From Spartobacteria bacterium (GTDB lineage: Bacteria > Verrucomicrobiota > Verrucomicrobiia > Chthoniobacterales > Chthoniobacteraceae), in the NCBI GenBank assembly GCA_021324395.1, contig JAJPJG010000043.1, positions 1-64,000 of the forward strand: a DNA stretch of 64,000 nt, in the 5' to 3' direction. Below are positions 18,801 to 27,523 of the stretch, piece after piece. The notes beneath the pieces are model-generated. The model was not told the origin of the DNA, did not search any database, and saw only the letters and a program-made list of their open reading frames with translations. Positions within the stretch are counted from its first letter, which is position 1. Every line of letters starts with the position of its first letter. The translations under genes and the position numbers were made by a program.

Positions 18801-18975
18801 CGAAGGCCAGCCGCAGATGAATGGCAACGGCAACACCCACGCCGACCGCGTCCAGGAAGCCCTTGGCTCCATGTTCATGGACATCACCTGCTCAAACTGC
18901 GGCAGCACCAAAGTCATCCGCGCCGGTGCCTGCGGTTGCTGCACCGAGTGCGGCACCAGCCAGGGCTGCAGCTAA
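15874..18975 (+). CDS. nrdJ: Vitamin B12-dependent (class II) ribonucleoside-diphosphate reductase
   Basis: A 1033-residue class II ribonucleotide reductase, which makes deoxyribonucleotides with adenosylcobalamin as radical source and works with or without oxygen. Family motifs: [13 protein letters not shown] [16 protein letters not shown], the catalytic [18 protein letters not shown] (Cys in NPCSE), [33 protein letters not shown], and a C-terminal Cys-rich tail ending in CSNCGSTKV...[13 protein letters not shown] that holds the redox cysteines and a zinc-like site. The ATG at 15874 (MIKLKSG) fits the usual N terminus; a TTG at 15838 would add 12 residues and has no ribosome site. Two NrdR boxes lie upstream. 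No nrdAB is in the window. Confidence 0.95.
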   Translation: [1033 protein letters not shown]

Positions 18976-19105
18976 ATCATGGGAAAAAAAACGCCCACCA
19001 GCGACGGCCCCGAGCCCATCCTCGCGGACTAGTTCCAGCGGGGGGGTGTAGCACATCGTAAGGTTCGTTATTTACCTTCGATTTGAAGGCTTCAACGGCC
19101 CATCG

Positions 19106-19146
19106 CCAAAAGCAAAAGCGGCGCGGGAATGAATCGCCGCGCCGCT
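19106..19146 (-). terminator. Intrinsic terminator for the DUF6600 gene
   Basis: Read on the minus strand, AGCGGCGCGG and CCGCGCCGCT form a perfect 10-bp stem around a 10-base loop, followed by TTTTGCTTTT. It lies 29 bp after the stop of the DUF6600 gene. Between it and the end of nrdJ I see nothing more than a 17-codon open reading at 18979. Confidence 0.7.
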
Positions 19147-19174
19147 GGTGCGGATCTTTAAACCGGAACGGATC

Positions 19175-20875
19175 TCAGCGGGCGAGCTGTTCCTGCTCGA
19201 GCTCTTCTTTGGTTTTCTTTTTGCCCTTCTCGCCTTTTTCCTTCACCGGCGCGCCGGCTTGCGGGATGTGCTGCACTTGTGGCTGGGCTTGTAGTTGATG
19301 GCGTTGCTCCTGGGCGCGCTGCATTTCCACTGCACGGTCGCGATTGAGCTGCTGTTGCTGGACGCGTTCCTGCGCGGTGCGGTCGGCGTTGAGTTCGCGC
19401 TGCTGCGAATGCTGCGCGCGGGCGGCTTCGGCGGCGGCGCGTTGCTGTTCGCGGGCGGTTTGATCAACTGCTCCCATCTCACGCTGTTTGCCTTTTTTCT
19501 CGAGCGGTTGCGTCGTAGTTTGATCGGGCTGCGCCATGAATGGCTGGAGCGTCGTTTCGCCTCGCGCCGATTTTTTAACGGGCGCTTGCTCGCCGGTCGC
19601 GGCGGGCGTGACAGACTGCGTGGTCATTTCCTGCGCGGCTTTTTTGTTTTTGCCTTTGGCTTTTTCAAATGGCGTCGCTGCGGCGGTGATGCCAGATTGG
19701 TTCGGCGCCAGATTCTCCGCTTTTCCTTTTTTGCTTTTCGCAGTCACGGCGGGGGACGTGGCGGGCGCGACGCGAGGCTCGGCGGTCAAAGTCTGCGGTT
19801 GTTGCGTGCCTTTTTTGCCTTTGCCTTTAGCGAGGTTTTCCGACGGTGTCGCAACGGGCGAGCTCGCACCCGCGGCAGCCTCCGGGGAAGATTTCGTCTT
19901 TTCCTGCACGATCTTCAAATCCTCGGGGTTGACCGGTTTCGCAGGCGCTTTTTCAGGCTTCACGCCTTTGCCTTCGCCTTTCATTTTGGTTTGGAGTTGC
20001 TGCTTCACCTGCGGGTCGCTCACGCCATTCCAGCCGGTATCGACTTTCGGAGCCGCGATCGTTTTCGCGACTTTCTGCGGTTTCGCCTTTTCGGTCTTCG
20101 AGACATCCGGCGCAAGCACGACGAGCTGGTTTCCCTGCTGTCTCGCGAGCGTTTTTCCGCCCGCAACTCGGACGGCTGCTACATCGGTTTCGCGTTTTAA
20201 TTTCAGCACCTGCACGGGACGCGTTGTTCTCGCCGCCACGGTCTGATACTGCGGACCGCCGACGTAGATGTTGTTGGTGGTGCGGTTGACGGTGATATTG
20301 GTGATGTTCGTGGTGCGGTTGATGATCGTCACGTTGCGGCTACGGTCGATGATGACGGGGCGCAGCGCCGGGTCGCCGAAGTGGCGGAACTCGCAGAAGC
20401 TGTAATTGGTCGGGCCGATGTCATACTCCGCGTCGGCCCAGATGCTGATGCCGATTTCGTGGCGAAAATGCGCGCGCGGCGGCAGCGGCGCCCATCCGAT
20501 GTAGTCGTCACTCACGCGCCAGGAAACCCACGCGGGCGCCCATTCGTAATCCGGCACCCAGCACCAGCCTTCGTCCTCAAGGCGCACCCAGCGTCCATAG
20601 TGATAAGTGATGCCGCCGAAGTCTTCATACGAAAACCACGTCCAGCCGCCATCGGTATAAGCCCAATAGCCATCCGTGTAAGGTGCCCATTCGGTATCCA
20701 CGCCGGTTGGGTGCCAGCAGTAGCCGTAGTCCGGCACCTCGACCCATTCGCCGTAAGGATCGAGATTATCGTAGAAAAAATCAAACGAGACGCTCGTTCG
20801 TGCGCTGGCTCTCGGCGCGGCACAAAAGAGCGCGACGGCGGCCAGAATGAGGGCGATGGGCTTAAATGTCTTCAT
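19175..20875 (-). CDS. DUF6600-type secreted protein with Gln/Arg-rich tail
   Basis: A 566-residue exported protein. Signal peptide MKTFKPIALILAAVALFCAA (start chosen here because it gives a proper signal; the longer reading from 20920 does not). Residues 35-165 hold aromatic repeats of the DUF6600 type: YGEWVEVPDYGYCWHP, TDGGWTWFSYEDFGGITYHYGRW, EGWCWVPDYEWAPAWVSWR and YIGWAPLPP. An Asn/Thr-rich stretch follows (IINRTTNITNITVNRTTNN). The long second half is low-complexity: Lys/Ala/Pro with repeated GKGKKG or KGKNKK patches, then a Gln/Arg/Glu-rich probable coiled coil near 480-550. Function unknown; relatives are envelope proteins. It is divergent from the solute-binding lipoprotein with 55 bp between starts. 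Confidence 0.8.
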   Translation of the reverse strand: MKTFKPIALILAAVALFCAAPRASARTSVSFDFFYDNLDPYGEWVEVPDYGYCWHPTGVDTEWAPYTDGYWAYTDGGWTWFSYEDFGGITYHYGRWVRLEDEGWCWVPDYEWAPAWVSWRVSDDYIGWAPLPPRAHFRHEIGISIWADAEYDIGPTNYSFCEFRHFGDPALRPVIIDRSRNVTIINRTTNITNITVNRTTNNIYVGGPQYQTVAARTTRPVQVLKLKRETDVAAVRVAGGKTLARQQGNQLVVLAPDVSKTEKAKPQKVAKTIAAPKVDTGWNGVSDPQVKQQLQTKMKGEGKGVKPEKAPAKPVNPEDLKIVQEKTKSSPEAAAGASSPVATPSENLAKGKGKKGTQQPQTLTAEPRVAPATSPAVTAKSKKGKAENLAPNQSGITAAATPFEKAKGKNKKAAQEMTTQSVTPAATGEQAPVKKSARGETTLQPFMAQPDQTTTQPLEKKGKQREMGAVDQTAREQQRAAAEAARAQHSQQRELNADRTAQERVQQQQLNRDRAVEMQRAQEQRHQLQAQPQVQHIPQAGAPVKEKGEKGKKKTKEELEQEQLAR

Positions 20876-20930
20876 GGTTTTGGAGAGTTGAAGTATGAGA
20901 CTGCGTGCGAAGAAATTCATTCATTAAAAA

Positions 20931-21722
20931 ATGACTCCACAAAAAAATCGCTGTTTTGCGCTCGGGTTTCTTTTGCTGGTCATCCTTTGCTCCTGCGCCC
21001 GCAAGCAGCGCGATGAGCTCATCGTCGGCATGGAGCTGGCCTATCCTCCTTTTGAAATGGCCGATGCGCAAGGCAATCCAAGCGGAGTCAGCGTGGATCT
21101 CGCGAAAGCGCTGGGTGAACATCTTCATAGACAAGTAATCATCGAAAACATTCCATTTAGCGGCCTCATTCCAGCGCTAAAGACTGGGAAGATTGACTTG
21201 ATCATCTCGTCGATGACCGCAACTCCCGAGCGCGCTGAGTCAATCGACTTTACCGACACATATTTAAAGACAGGCCTATGTCTTTTAGTCGGCGCAAACT
21301 CTAGCATCTCGAGCATTTTCGATGCAGATAAGCCCGGCAGAACCATCGTCGTAAAGCAAGGAACGACCGGTCAAACCTTTGCGGCAGCTCACATCAAAAG
21401 CGCGCAGGTTCTAGTGCTCGACAAGGAAACCGCCTGCGTGCTCGAAGTGGTGCAAGGAAAAGCCGATGCGTTTATTTACGACCAGATGTCCACATACAAA
21501 AACTGGCAGGCGAACCCGCAGACCACGCGTCCGATACTTACACCTTTTCAGCAAGAGTCATGGGCCATCGGTTTGCGCAAAGGCGACGACAAGCTACGCG
21601 CGCAAGTAAACCAATTCCTAGCGGGTTATCGTAAGCAAGGTGGTTTCGAACTACTCGGCGATCGTTATCTCAAAGAGCAAAAGACAGCCTTTCAAAAGCT
21701 CGGCATTCCTTTTTACTTCTAG
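20931..21722 (+). CDS. Amino-acid-type ABC solute-binding lipoprotein
   Basis: A 263-residue family 3 periplasmic binding protein. It begins with a lipoprotein signal (LGFLLLVILCSCARK; Cys near 22 is the lipidation site by lipobox rules) and then the family pattern: VGMELAYPPFEMADAQGNPSGVSVDLAKALG, IPFSGLIPALKTGKIDLIISSMTATPERAESIDFTDTY spread over 75-112, and VVKQGTTGQTFA. It would bind a polar amino acid or similar ligand. No ABC permease or ATPase is adjacent, so it is an orphan; it could feed a distant transporter or a sensor. Its stop codon overlaps the stop of the convergent gene within a CTAG. Confidence 0.9.
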   Translation: MTPQKNRCFALGFLLLVILCSCARKQRDELIVGMELAYPPFEMADAQGNPSGVSVDLAKALGEHLHRQVIIENIPFSGLIPALKTGKIDLIISSMTATPERAESIDFTDTYLKTGLCLLVGANSSISSIFDADKPGRTIVVKQGTTGQTFAAAHIKSAQVLVLDKETACVLEVVQGKADAFIYDQMSTYKNWQANPQTTRPILTPFQQESWAIGLRKGDDKLRAQVNQFLAGYRKQGGFELLGDRYLKEQKTAFQKLGIPFYF

Positions 21723-23785
21723 CCATTCGCCTTCGCGGATTTCGATAACTCCTCGGCGTGTTGCAACGCAGCCTTTGCCTCTTCAGGCTTATGGAGTTCA
21801 TCGAGAATCGTCGATAGCAGCACATACTGCAACGGCTGATCCGGACTGCGTCGCACGGCTTTCTTTTGCGCATCATAAGCAGCTTCAGGTCGCTTCAATG
21901 CCAGGTTTACGCGCGCAATCATGTTCAAAGGTTCGACGCCGTGAATATCGAGCGGAGTCGCTGCGGTGAAAGCTGCGAGTGCTGCATCGACATCGTTATT
22001 TTGCAGCTCAAATCGACCAAGCATCATGTGCGAATCGTAGTGCCACCAGTTTGCATCAGCATAACTCTTGACGGCACCGATCGCATCTTTCATGTCATTG
22101 GCGTCTTTAAAGATTTGCGCCTTGTAAGCCACCAATTCCCAAATGTCAGGATACAGCTTAATCGAGTCATCCAGAATGCGAAGAGCCCCGGAAGTATTCT
22201 TTGCATCATAACGCATCTTCGCCAGATTCAAGGCGGCCGACCACGTGTGCGGATAAGTCTTCGCCAGAATTTGCGACTGGCTTTTATCGTAGCTAAGATA
22301 CTTTTCGGCTTCGGCATTCCTACCTTGCTTAACCAGGTTGATCCCTAAGTTAATCCGCGCTGTTGCGTAATCTGGGAAGCGCTCGACAGCTTCACGCAAT
22401 ATCTTTTCCGCGGCAGCATCATCGCCGCGCTTCGTATAAATTAGCGCCAGATTCAAATGCACACGCGGTGTTCCGCCACCTGCGGCGATCGTTTGCTTAA
22501 AGAACCTTTCCGAATCGGCCCAGTCTTCACTGCGCGTCGCAGTTCTTAGCCCAAGTGGAATTAGCGCGACCACAGCAAGCATCGCAAAGGCTGTCTGCAG
22601 GCGCTGTGGCATCGCGAGAATACAGCCCGCAAAAAACAACAGCAAGCCCATGCTCGGCATGTAAATCCAATGCTCGGCAACTTGCGCGTTTAATGGAAAA
22701 AGATTCGAGATCGGCAAAAAGCCCAGCATAAACCAAAGCGCTCCGAATAACCTCACACACTGCCCGGGCCCACGCTTAATGCACATCCAGACCATCAGAA
22801 CCAATGCGAGCAGACCGATTATTGATAGGTATTCAAAGCGGATATTCGATTGCCAGACATTAAGTCCCTTGTAGGTGTTGATCGTATAAACGATGCGATC
22901 CATGTGCAGGTCATGCGGCCAGAAGATCAGCGAGACATAGTCACCGAGAGCACGTAGCATTAACAGAAACCGCTCAGCAAAGCTTGAAGCTGCGGCCGCT
23001 TGCGGATTCGGCCGAGATATGGGTAGGTAGCGCAAAACCAGATAGCCTCCCAAAACGGCAAGCATAACTACGACAGCTGCAATCTTCATCTGCCAGCGTT
23101 GCGTTCGATTGAAGCCGACAAGATAAGCCGCGAATAACGTCATCCAGATAAACGCAATCTCTTTTGCGCACAAGGCCAGCAGCAAAGAGATCGCAGCCGC
23201 TAAGTAATAGCTTATTGCAAATGCCCGCTTCGTATCCAATCCGCGTAGATAAAGCAGCCATGCTCCAACTGCGAACAGCGTCGCCAGGCTATCCGCGCGA
23301 CCTGCGACATAAGCTACCGCGGCGTTGTGAATGGGATGAATTACCCACAATGCTGCAACTAAAAACGAGACAACCGGCGCGGCGTCCGACCTGTCTTTAA
23401 GCAATCGCGGCAATACATTGCGCAACAGCAAATACAACACGAACCCGGCTAATCCATGAAGGATCGCATTGCCAAGGTGATAACCAAAGGGACTGCCATG
23501 CCAGAGCCAGTAATCCAGCATGTAGGAGAGGTTCTGGACCGGTCGATAGTAGAGCGAAATCGAGTCGAGGTAGAGATAGTGTTTGAATACCTCAAAGATA
23601 AAAACCGGACTTTTGAAGAATGGGTTTTCTCCTACTAAATAGAGATCGTCCCATAGCAACTGCCCATTGAGCGCTGGCGCATAGACCGCGAAGCTGCCTA
23701 GCAGAAGCAGCAGAAAAACGAAAAGCCGATTGTTTGTAAAATCGGCGATTTTTGCAAAGGCAGTGCGCGGAGTGGAATCGGACAT
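21719..23785 (-). CDS. Membrane GT-C glycosyltransferase-like protein with TPR tail
   Basis: A 688-residue protein. The first 390 residues have about nine to ten hydrophobic helices and the TMTC-like features of protein O-mannosyltransferase relatives: LLLLLGSFAVYAPALNGQLLWDDLYLV near the start (acidic pair in a first periplasmic loop), YYRPVQNLSYMLDYWLW, HLGNAILHG and HPIHNAAVAYVAGRAD. Residues 415-680 form TPR repeats (for example RVHLNLALIYTKRGDDAAAE and TARINLGINLVKQGRNAEAE). It may transfer a sugar from a lipid carrier to an exported protein or glycan. Function is inferred from architecture only. The start is placed at the ATG of MSDSTPRTAF. Confidence 0.8.
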   Translation of the reverse strand: MSDSTPRTAFAKIADFTNNRLFVFLLLLLGSFAVYAPALNGQLLWDDLYLVGENPFFKSPVFIFEVFKHYLYLDSISLYYRPVQNLSYMLDYWLWHGSPFGYHLGNAILHGLAGFVLYLLLRNVLPRLLKDRSDAAPVVSFLVAALWVIHPIHNAAVAYVAGRADSLATLFAVGAWLLYLRGLDTKRAFAISYYLAAAISLLLALCAKEIAFIWMTLFAAYLVGFNRTQRWQMKIAAVVVMLAVLGGYLVLRYLPISRPNPQAAAASSFAERFLLMLRALGDYVSLIFWPHDLHMDRIVYTINTYKGLNVWQSNIRFEYLSIIGLLALVLMVWMCIKRGPGQCVRLFGALWFMLGFLPISNLFPLNAQVAEHWIYMPSMGLLLFFAGCILAMPQRLQTAFAMLAVVALIPLGLRTATRSEDWADSERFFKQTIAAGGGTPRVHLNLALIYTKRGDDAAAEKILREAVERFPDYATARINLGINLVKQGRNAEAEKYLSYDKSQSQILAKTYPHTWSAALNLAKMRYDAKNTSGALRILDDSIKLYPDIWELVAYKAQIFKDANDMKDAIGAVKSYADANWWHYDSHMMLGRFELQNNDVDAALAAFTAATPLDIHGVEPLNMIARVNLALKRPEAAYDAQKKAVRRSPDQPLQYVLLSTILDELHKPEEAKAALQHAEELSKSAKANG

Positions 23786-23810
23786 CGGGAGATAGAGCTA
23801 CCTCTTTTGC

Positions 23811-23868
23811 CTGAAAACTCAACATCCAGTTGCTCACCTCGAACAGGTCGAGAGAGCAACTGGATGTT
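23811..23868 (-). terminator. Strong hairpin terminator after the pseudopilin gene
   Basis: AACATCCAGTTGCTC (23821-23835) and its exact complement (23854-23868) form a perfect 15-bp stem with an 18-base loop. On the minus strand it lies 25 bp after the pseudopilin stop and is followed by GAGTTTTC; on the plus strand it is followed by TTGGTT. Confidence 0.7.
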
Positions 23869-23893
23869 TTGGTTAATTACTAACGAGTCAGGC

Positions 23894-24292
23894 TCAATAG
23901 TAGGGCGACCAGAAGGCTGCCGGAGCAACGTCCGACAGAGTCGAGAAAGCGCTGGCTGGCACTTTCGGGATCGTGTCGACCGTGAACGGGCCATACGTGT
24001 TACCGAACATATCATTGCCAGTCGTGTAAAGAACAGTGCCGGCTTTGATGTAGTTCTTGAGGTCAGCAAACGTCGGGTTTGAACCCGTCGATTTGTTGGT
24101 CTCGATTGCGTATTGATCGACGGCCGAGTCCAGCATACGGAGATCTTCCAGGATGCGGGTAGCCTGCGAGCGCTTACGAGCGCGCAGGAAGTTCGGCACC
24201 GCGATCGCCGCCAAAAGGGCGATAATCGCGACTACGATCATGATTTCCACGAGGGTGAAGCCCCCGCGACGGTTATTTAGTTTTTGCAACAT
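23894..24292 (-). CDS. Type IV pilin/type II pseudopilin-like protein
   Basis: A 132-residue protein with a class III signal: RRGGFTLVEIMIVVAIIALLAAIAVPN, where cleavage after Gly-Gly and methylation of Phe are expected, and Glu5 of the mature protein is present (in two readings no longer than 20 residues: GGFTLVEIMIVVAIIALLAA then IAVPNFLRARKR). The rest is a short globular head with KNYIKAGTVLYTTGNDMFGN and a proline-rich end. It would be assembled into a pilus or a type II secretion pseudopilus by machinery not in this window. A perfect 15-bp terminator hairpin follows, consistent with a single-gene, well-expressed transcript. Confidence 0.9.
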   Translation of the reverse strand: MLQKLNNRRGGFTLVEIMIVVAIIALLAAIAVPNFLRARKRSQATRILEDLRMLDSAVDQYAIETNKSTGSNPTFADLKNYIKAGTVLYTTGNDMFGNTYGPFTVDTIPKVPASAFSTLSDVAPAAFWSPYY

Positions 24293-24381
24293 AGGATTAT
24301 TAGTTCGTTTGTGTGTTTATGTTTTTGTTTATGATCCAGCGCGGTTAACGCGAAGGTTCGGTAGGCTCTAAAGCAGGGGCG

Positions 24382-26289
24382 ATGCCAACCCGTCAAAACG
24401 CGTTGAACATTTTTGTCGATAAGAGGGAAATACTCTGTTACCCACAGTGCCTTCTTCCTTTGAAAAAGCCCCAGCCGAAGCTTTCACCCGCGTTTTGGTT
24501 ATTTGTAATTACTCTGGCGATTCGCATTTTTGCGTTAGTGCGACTCTCAAATTCGCCATATTTCGCACCCGACAACGGCGACATGAAATTCTACAACGGC
24601 TGGGCGCTGCGGATTCTGCACGGGCAACTCACCGATCATCAGGCGTTCTATGGATTGCCCGGCTACGCCTACCTGCTCGCGCTGATTTACAAGTGCATCG
24701 GCTACGATCCGTTCGCTGTCGGGCTTTTGCAGGCGTTCGCGGAAGCGATCACCGCGGTGATGATTTGGAAAATCGCGCGTTTTGTCTTTTCGAGTTCCAT
24801 CGAGATACGCCACGCCTCAGCTATCGGAATCATCGCCGCGCTAGGCTGGGCTTTCTTTCAACCGGCGCAGACCTTCTCGATTATCCTGATGCCGACGGCC
24901 TGGATGATCGCTGCGTTTTGGTTTTTCGTATGGGTGATTATTAAAACAGAGCGCGCCTCCATTTGGCGACCGTGGCTCTGGCTTGGGCTGCTGATCGGCT
25001 TTGTCGTGAATATCATCGCGACGATTCTATTCCTCATTCCGCTCGCCATGGTGCGTGCAACGCTTCTATTTAGAGGCGAAACATCGCTCCTGCGGCGCAT
25101 CGCGAAGCCACTCGCCGTTTCGGCAATCCTCATTGCGGCGGTTTTCGTCGGCACTTCGCCGTGCTGGATTCACAACTACTTCATTGCGCACGAGCCAGTG
25201 CTTCTATCCGCGCACAGCGGTATCAACTTTTACATCGGCAACAATCCAATCGCGAACGGGTATCCGAAAATTCCGCCCGGCATGCGCGCCGGCCAGGAAG
25301 GAATGTTGAAAGATTCGATCACGATGGCCGAAGTCGCCACCGGCCGGCATCTCACGCGCGTCGAAGTCTCGCACTATTGGTCAGCCAGGGCGCACGACTA
25401 TATCCACGAGCATTTAGGCGAATGGCTCGGCTTGATGGCGATCAAGCTGCGCAACTTTTGGAACACTTACCAATACGACGACCTCAGCCTCGTCACGCTA
25501 TTCGCGCAAGCAGGCATCCTTGTTCCCGGCCTGCGCTTCGGCCTTATCGCCGCGCTGGGTCTTGCAGGAATGGTCATCGCTTTTTTCAAAGTGCCGCGTG
25601 CAAGCTGGATTATCGCCGCCGTGCTTTTGCACATGGCCGCACTGATGCCGGTGTTTGTCACGGAGCGTTATCGCATGGCCGCCGTGCCGGGTTTGTTGAT
25701 ATTAGCCAGCTTCGGCATTTGGAAATTGTGGCGCGACTTCATAGAGGCAAAATGGTCAAGCTGCGCCGGCTACCTCACCCTTGGCGCGGCATCGGCATTT
25801 TTCGTTTCATGGCCGCAGTCCGATCCCGGCTTATGGTCGCTCGATTACTACAACACCGGCATCAAGGAAACCGATGCCGGTAACATTGACGCCGCACTAA
25901 AAGACCTCGAGCGTGCTTATTCATATGTCTCCGAGAATTCCGAGATCAACTTCGCGCTCGGCAATGTCTGGCTGCAAAAAGGCGATCGTTTAAAGGCGAA
26001 GAGCTTCTACCGACGAGCCATCGAAATCAACCCGCGGCACAGCAGCGCCTACAACAATCTCGGTGTGCTCGCTTTTGAAGAAGAACGGTGGGATGTCGCG
26101 GCAAAACTGTTCGCAAAGTCTCTCGAAATTGAACCTGAAGACGCGAAGACTCACTATCTGCTCGCGCGTGCGCTGGCTAAGGCCGGCGACACTGTCGGCG
26201 CAAAAGCAGAGCTGAACAAGGCATTGGAAATGCGTCCCAACCAAAAAGAGTTTCTCGAACTTCAAGCCCAACTAAACCAACAGCCATGA
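24382..26289 (+). CDS. GT39-like membrane glycosyltransferase with C-terminal TPR repeats
   Basis: A 635-residue protein. About ten hydrophobic helices cover residues 30-480. The first loop has the acidic motif APDNGDMKFYNGWALRIL after the first helix and the GLPGYAYLLALIY segment typical of ArnT/PMT-like (GT39/GT83) enzymes that use polyprenyl-phosphate sugars at the outer face of the membrane. Residues 500-630 are TPR units (INFALGNVWLQKGDRLKAKS, SAYNNLGVLAFEEERWDVAA, THYLLARALAKAGDTVGAKA). The ATG at 24382 follows AGGGG; a TTG near 24459 (KKPQPKL) is an alternative start. It overlaps the next gene in ATGA, so both are co-translated. Confidence 0.83.
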   Translation: MPTRQNALNIFVDKREILCYPQCLLPLKKPQPKLSPAFWLFVITLAIRIFALVRLSNSPYFAPDNGDMKFYNGWALRILHGQLTDHQAFYGLPGYAYLLALIYKCIGYDPFAVGLLQAFAEAITAVMIWKIARFVFSSSIEIRHASAIGIIAALGWAFFQPAQTFSIILMPTAWMIAAFWFFVWVIIKTERASIWRPWLWLGLLIGFVVNIIATILFLIPLAMVRATLLFRGETSLLRRIAKPLAVSAILIAAVFVGTSPCWIHNYFIAHEPVLLSAHSGINFYIGNNPIANGYPKIPPGMRAGQEGMLKDSITMAEVATGRHLTRVEVSHYWSARAHDYIHEHLGEWLGLMAIKLRNFWNTYQYDDLSLVTLFAQAGILVPGLRFGLIAALGLAGMVIAFFKVPRASWIIAAVLLHMAALMPVFVTERYRMAAVPGLLILASFGIWKLWRDFIEAKWSSCAGYLTLGAASAFFVSWPQSDPGLWSLDYYNTGIKETDAGNIDAALKDLERAYSYVSENSEINFALGNVWLQKGDRLKAKSFYRRAIEINPRHSSAYNNLGVLAFEEERWDVAAKLFAKSLEIEPEDAKTHYLLARALAKAGDTVGAKAELNKALEMRPNQKEFLELQAQLNQQP

Positions 26290-27521
26290 ACTGCGAACGT
26301 CCTTCAAACGCCATCATCATTTGCACTGCCATCGTTATCGCTCTCGGCATTTTTCTGCGCATCTACCCTTCTGCCGGATCGATGGGACGCGGTTTTGACG
26401 AGAACCTTTACTGCCGGTATGTGCGCGCGCTGGAAGTTACCGGGCTTGGCAACTACGCAAAGCTCTCCAAAGGCTATATCGATGCGCAAAGCGAGCTGCC
26501 GAGCGCCATACTTCCGCCGACTCGCTTTTTTTACATCTACTGCGGATATCTCTGGCATGCCTTGTCGGGAACCCATACCAACAATGCCGCCGAGGATGAA
26601 GAACGCGCCATCGACGCGCTGCATCATGTCTCGACTACCTTCACGATTCTGACGCTTCTTTTATCGACTGTATTCGCCGCGCGGCTGGCGGGACCGAAGG
26701 TTATGCTGGGTGTCGCTGCGCTGATGGCTTGTGCGCCGACGCAGATCCACATGTCGCAGCATGCGCTTATTGATGGCGTGTTTGCTTTTTGGGCGCTCCT
26801 GGCTGTGTGGTTGTTGTGGGAAAATCTGCAAGCGCCGAATCACGCCGGGTGGTTGACTGCCTACGGCGTTAGCCTGATAGGTTTGGTGCTGACAAAGGAG
26901 AATGCAGCCTTTGCCACTGCAGCGTTGCTGGCAGTCATCATTGCGAATCGCTGGCTGAAGTTTGGCCGGGTGACAATCAGGCTGCTCCTCGCTACTTTTG
27001 CTGCGCCCGCGATCGGTTTGCTCATTCTTTTCGCTTTAGCAGGCGGACCGTTGCAGTTCGTGCAAATCTATCAACTATTGGTCGCGAAAGCTTACACACT
27101 GGATTACGCGATCAAGTTCTGCGACGGGCCGTGGTATCGCTACCTTGTCGATCTGCTGCTCGTAAGCCCGCTCGTATTTCTGCTCGCGATTGGCGAGCTG
27201 TTTCAGCTGAACCGCGAGAAGAAGACCGCGATCTACCTCGTGACGTTTGTTGCGGCGAGCTACCTCTTGATGAGTAACGTGAAGTATAGCTTGAACCTTC
27301 GCTACGCGAATATGTGGGACATGCCTTTGCGCTTTCTTGCGTTCTCACAGCTTGCCACGCTTTGCGCGCCTTTGCGCCGCTACAAAATGCAGGTCCTTGT
27401 CGGACTCGTCGTGTTGTTGTGCCTCTTCGAGCTCAATCAATACCGCATCTTCTTCATCAACTACAAACTCTACGAGCTCGTCTCCGAAGGCCTGCTGCGC
27501 GCGGTGAAGATCGTGAAGTAA
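26286..27521 (+). CDS. GT-C type membrane glycosyltransferase
   Basis: A 411-residue integral membrane protein with about nine helices. After the first helix comes MGRGFDENLYCRYVRALE, which has the Asp-Glu pair where GT39-like dolichyl/undecaprenyl-phosphate-sugar transferases keep their catalytic acid, and CAPTQIHMSQHALIDGVFAFWALLAVW resembles the second conserved loop (given here in parts: APTQIHMSQHALIDG). No TPR tail. It overlaps the previous gene by four bases (ATGA). The two may act on the same lipid-linked sugar; the acceptor is unknown. Confidence 0.78.
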   Translation: MNCERPSNAIIICTAIVIALGIFLRIYPSAGSMGRGFDENLYCRYVRALEVTGLGNYAKLSKGYIDAQSELPSAILPPTRFFYIYCGYLWHALSGTHTNNAAEDEERAIDALHHVSTTFTILTLLLSTVFAARLAGPKVMLGVAALMACAPTQIHMSQHALIDGVFAFWALLAVWLLWENLQAPNHAGWLTAYGVSLIGLVLTKENAAFATAALLAVIIANRWLKFGRVTIRLLLATFAAPAIGLLILFALAGGPLQFVQIYQLLVAKAYTLDYAIKFCDGPWYRYLVDLLLVSPLVFLLAIGELFQLNREKKTAIYLVTFVAASYLLMSNVKYSLNLRYANMWDMPLRFLAFSQLATLCAPLRRYKMQVLVGLVVLLCLFELNQYRIFFINYKLYELVSEGLLRAVKIVK

Positions 27522-27523
27522 CT

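Noticed and set aside
18979..19032. 17-codon reading MGKKTPTSDGPEPILAD after nrdJ
   Set aside because: Too short to judge and no homologue known to me; noted only because it has a clean start and stop four bases after the nrdJ stop.
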